Below are positions 60,085 through 64,000 of a stretch of DNA of 64,000 bases, one piece after another. Position 1 is the first letter of the stretch, and each line of letters starts with the position of its first letter. The stretch is from Trema orientale (Eukaryota; Streptophyta; Magnoliopsida; Rosales; Cannabaceae), in assembly GCA_002914845.1 (NCBI GenBank), contig JXTC01000127.1:625341-689340 (forward strand). The letters are read 5' to 3'. Both the position numbers and the translations under genes were made by a program. The notes beneath the pieces are model-generated. The model had not been told where the DNA came from. It ran no database searches and saw only the letters and a program-made list of their open reading frames with translations.

Positions 60085-61789
60085 GATTACCTATAAAAAA
60101 AACTATCTAAATTCATGATCACTTATAATTTAAAGCAAACATCCAGCAATCAAATCTCTTGAAAAAATAATTGAATAACAACAATACATGGAGAGGGGAA
60201 TAAGGGGGGAAAGGGATTGTTAGGCAACTTGTTTCTCATAAGACAATCTATCTACGACCATAGAACTCCATAGCTTGTGGGACAAAAATGAGTTTTTTGC
60301 TTAAATTTATTCTTGGGTATGGACTTGTTAAAAAAAATATCCAAGCTTTTCTTCTTTTTGACTACTTATTTTGACCAAAATATTGCACATCAATAAAAAC
60401 AATTAATGAAAATCTGACCTTAAAGGTAAAAAAAAAAAACCATAAACTCTAATTAATAGTTCTTTAATTTTAAGGTTCACTACAAAATTGTCAATAGCTC
60501 ATTCCTTACAAGGCAAAATCTAATAGCTACCAATCAATTACCAAGATTTTAGATTTGGAGGAAAAAAAATTAATACATAGGTTAATATTTTTTTTTTCCA
60601 AATTGAGAATATAATATACTCCATTATTAAATAAAAAAACTACAATACTATTGGAAAATTAGTTAGATAGATTTACCTTAAGAATTGCTTGTTGAATCTA
60701 TGTGCTACACTTCAAAAGCTCTGCTCCAACCTCTAATATTAGAAATGGCTTTTACAGCTTTGCTCATAAAATTGGGCAAAAGAGTTGCTCCTCATATGTG
60801 TAAATAAATGTTCCAAGTAAAAGTCCTTTTTTCTTTAAATTACATAAAAAGAAATGGCATAGTGGTAAATAAAGGGTACCAGGATGTCTTATTAATAAGC
60901 ATAATTTTTTGATAGTTTCCATACAACATGTGTCAAATGCCTGGAATAGCAACTGAGAAATAGGTTGAGATGAGGCTGTCTAAGGCATCCCTCAACATAC
61001 TTATGCTTACAAATATTAATTTAGGTCTAGATAGAATAGGATTATGCTTTCGGATTAGAATGGAATAAATTATGTTAAGTAATTTCATGTATTCGGCATA
61101 GAATTAGACCACCTCTAGTACATTAGACATAAATTAAATATCTTCAAAATGTGTCCTTTTTCGGTCTGATTTAATTTTTTTTTTTAGAAATAACCCCCTA
61201 TTAAACCTTATTTGGCAAGAGAAAAAAGATAATTAAAAAAAAAATAATCATCTTTTGTTTTGATCATACTAGTCATTGCCTACGTAAAATAAATTTTTCA
61301 TGGCTGGTTTAGCCAGTCTGGAATGACAATCTATAAACTAAACTACAGGTGCAGTTTGGTTAATCCACCAGACTGTATAGTCTATATTGATTGACTTAAA
61401 CCGGCTAGATCGTACCTATATTTTGCGGTGCAGTATGAACAATCTTAATATAGTACAAATTCAAACCATACATAGCCCAAATAACGATACATAAAGAGCA
61501 ATCGTAATATAGTCCAAATATTAAACTAAACATTACATACTTAAAAATTACAATTAAATCAAAAGTCCTAGTTATTTTAAACTTAAATTACAACTAAATC
61601 GAAATAAAAGAACAATCTGAAAGTTTAGAATATCTTAAATAAATTATAACATAATCATAAATCTTAAGTAAGACAGCATAATAAATAGCAAAAACAAACT
61701 TATATTAGATACATATAAAAATATACACATCATACGTACGCATTATAACAAAAATTACAAGATAAGGATACATTCCAATATATGTATAT
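60085..61789. other. AT-rich intergenic DNA
   Basis: No gene identified. At 61310-61440 there is hAT-like sequence with GCAGTTTGGTTAATCC motifs but without bounded ends. Confidence 0.5.
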
Positions 61790-62230
61790 GGAGGAGGTTT
61801 CAATGGTTACGTCTCCATGAGTAACCATCATTAAAATGCGTGTAATAATAAATTTATTATTTAAATTAGAGTACCACTAAGTTGACTTTCTAAAAAAAAT
61901 ATATAATATTAAAGCTAATTAATTACAATAAATTTTGTTGCACAACTATCAATTTAATTACAACCGTTAGATTTTCATCCAACGGTTAGAAACACAGTAA
62001 CCATCGATGGGTAAATATTAAAATGCGTGTAATAATAAATTTATTATTTAAATTAGAGTACCACTAAGTTGACTTTCTAAAAAAAAAAATAATATTAAAG
62101 CTAATTAATTACAATAAATTTTGTTGCACAACTATTAATTTAATTACAACCGTTAGATTTTCATCCAACGGTTAGAAACACAGTAACCATCGATGGTTAA
62201 ATATAGTAGTAACCATTGAAACCTCACCCA
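61790..62230. mobile_element. MITE at a TA microsatellite with an internal 187-bp tandem duplication
   Basis: Ends GGAGGTTTCAATGGTTAC (61794) and GTAACCATTGAAACCTC (62207-62225) are inverted repeats. Between them two units of about 187 bp (from 61830 and from 62017), each with ATTAAAATGCGTGTAATAA and CCGTTAGATTTTCATCCAACGG, are nearly identical. The right side abuts (TA)10. Related to 26047-26225. Confidence 0.8.
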
Positions 62231-62274
62231 TGTATATATATATATATATATATGAAACCATTTATAAAACTAAT

Positions 62275-62848
62275 CGATAAGTAAATTAATTCATTTGTTA
62301 AGTTTCGTTTAAGCTTATTATTTGGTTGATTCTCGAGAGTTTTTATAAGTTTTATGTGTGTTTTACTTGAAGTTTTAAGATAAGTTAAAATATGGAGAGA
62401 GTGGAGTATTGAAACTTTTTATGGCAGCTTGAATATGATTCGAAGTGCGTGTTGAAGAAAATTTGGTATGAAGTATAGTGCTTGAGCACTAGTTTGCAGG
62501 ACTGAGGTCCTATGAAAGGAGCTAAATAGGTTGAAAACTAGTGAGCAAAGCGCCTAGGCACTATGAAGGAAGCACCTCAGTGCTGCATTATCTAGAAACT
62601 TGGCCATTCAAACTAGTGCTTAGGCACTACATGTAGAGCACCTATACGCTGTGACGCATACTGAACATTGACTTTTCTTGAAACCTACATGTTTTGATCA
62701 ACTCAGCTCAAGTCTTTTAAATAGATTTTTTAAGGCTTTTTAGAGGGACATTTGTGCGTGAGAACTCAAAGAAAAGAACGATAGGGTGCGAGCAAGAAAT
62801 TGGAGACAGAGCGATTTGCACGAGCCGAAAACAAAATGCTATTGATTT
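62275..62848 (+). mobile_element. LTR fragment related to 4865-6246
   Basis: Starts CGATAAGTAAATTAATTC and aligns with the reverse complement of the LTR ending at 6246, including TTTCGTTTAAGCTT and TTTATGTGTGTTTT. No second LTR or internal region is in view. Truncated near 62848 by the next element. Confidence 0.55.
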
Positions 62849-62849
62849 T

Positions 62850-64000
62850 GTTAGGTCTATTTTTTAGATATGCCCAAATTAAATAATTTACTAATTATTG
62901 AATTATGTTATAACATGAAGTATGGATGTTATAACAATGAAAAAGTAAAAAGAGACACAACAAATTTTTACTTGGTTCAGCCATCTCCTAATAGCCTAAG
63001 TCCAAGGGGTCACGCCCAGATAATTAAACATTGTTAGTAAAGTTTAAAATGAGTACAAACACCAATTTGACTCATATAATAAAAGACTCCCTCTTTTAAT
63101 TATCGTAGTGTGGATGTTTTTCTTCATCAATGTATCTAGCGAGCACCACTTGTCTTAAGTTGACTTCGTACCTTGAAATCTCTTTAGAGTCTTAAAGTCG
63201 ATTTTCTCATAAAGATATTATATTTGTCCTCCCAATGAACATTCACAGTTAGGCTCCCCTTGCTTATGTTTGATCTTTTACTCGTAAACCCTCTTCACAA
63301 CTACAGATCGATAATCTTCCGAAGATATTCAGTACAACTCCCGAAATATTGTATCACACGACTAAGACTACTCCTAAGTCTAAGAAAATGACTAAAAGAA
63401 AAATCTTTCTATTATGCTTAATAGCAGGAATATAATATGTGCTTTACCTAAAGTTTCTAATAAGACGCTTTTATATAAAGCTTCAAGTCTTCACTAATTA
63501 GATATCTGCAAAACAATACCTAAAAGCATTTAATGTAGATTAGAAGACTTATGAGATCAGCTAAGTTCGTTTCCAGACTTAGAAAACTGATCTGGAAAAT
63601 AAATACTAATTTTGCATAGATGTTGCAACATGAATCTGTCAGCCCAGTCACATTGTAATATAAAAGAAAAATGCAGCCTTCTTTCTTGAAATTAAAAATA
63701 TGATTATCCAATATTTTTGATAACTTGTAAATCAATTATAATCAATCAAAACATTTAGAATTAGCATAAAACAATAAAGAAACTTCCACAATAATTATAA
63801 TTAATCCAAATCTCTTAACTGGTGGTACCTTCTTTAACCAAATGTGAACAACCTTTCATAGATAAATTAGGTAAATACCTAATTTCCATTCTACAGCACT
63901 AAAACCTATCCACATGTGGGATTGATACACAAGATCACATCCAATTAATAAATAAATAGATTAGTGAATTTATTTATAAAGAAATAAAGTGTTTTAATGC
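62850..64000 (-). mobile_element. LTR fragment related to the 20457-24610 element, runs off the right edge
   Basis: Shares the arrangement TTGGTTCAGCCAT...CAAGGGGTCACGCCCAGATAA with GGTTCGGCTATTT...CATGGGGCCACGCCCAGATAA of the 23-kb LTR, followed by a TTAGTAA...AGTACAAACAC block and the AAGACTC...GACTC layout. More diverged than the two 20-24 kb LTRs are from each other. Confidence 0.5.

Overview
This is AT-rich nuclear DNA from a flowering plant, most likely a eudicot. The evidence is AT-rich GT-AG introns, plant-type gene families, and dense layers of plant transposons (MULE, hAT, Copia- and Gypsy-type LTR elements, SINE, LINE). I see no bacterial or organellar gene organisation, and the species cannot be named from this sequence alone.

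Only two host genes are well supported, and both lie on the minus strand. At the left edge (1-361) is the start of a GT14 core-2/I-branching glycosyltransferase-like (BC10-type) gene. Its leader exon (from 1418), leader intron (362-1417) and a TATA box (1650-1657) can be placed. From 54710 down to 39900 is a 14-exon gene for a 438-residue coiled-coil membrane protein of the plant myosin-heavy-chain-like / At2g24420-At4g31340 type. Every exon joins in frame at canonical splice sites, so it looks intact. A 5.3-kb chromodomain Gypsy element (Reina-like) sits in its intron 9, and a MULE sits about 0.2 kb upstream of its start codon.

Most of the rest is transposon on transposon. 3.3-4.7 kb: a long-hairpin MULE-like element nested in a relative. 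4.9-10 kb: LTR fragments, a non-autonomous hAT with an 8-bp target duplication, and two inverted hAT-like MITEs. 10-17 kb: old LTR sequence carrying a Copia-type solo LTR and a MULE. 17.0-17.4 kb: a GC-richer island with an unrecognised 94-codon ORF. 20.5-24.6 kb: an LTR element without coding capacity (minus-strand initiator-Met primer site). 24.6-25.4 kb: a LINE RNase H remnant. 26-30 kb: a possible degenerate solo LTR. 31.7 kb: a SINE with a 19-bp target duplication. 33-39.5 kb: several MITEs and a long-TIR MULE with a nested MITE.

54.9-58.8 kb holds two MULEs in tandem. The first has a perfect 9-bp target duplication and carries a histone H4-like gene fragment, which makes it a Pack-MULE. 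Next to them (59.1-60.1 kb) is a broken FAR1/FHY3-like (MULE-transposase-derived) pseudogene. The right end (61.8-64 kb) has a MITE inserted at a TA microsatellite with an internal tandem duplication, and two LTR fragments related to elements elsewhere in the window. No complete transposase or intact retroelement polyprotein is present, so none of the elements appears autonomous.
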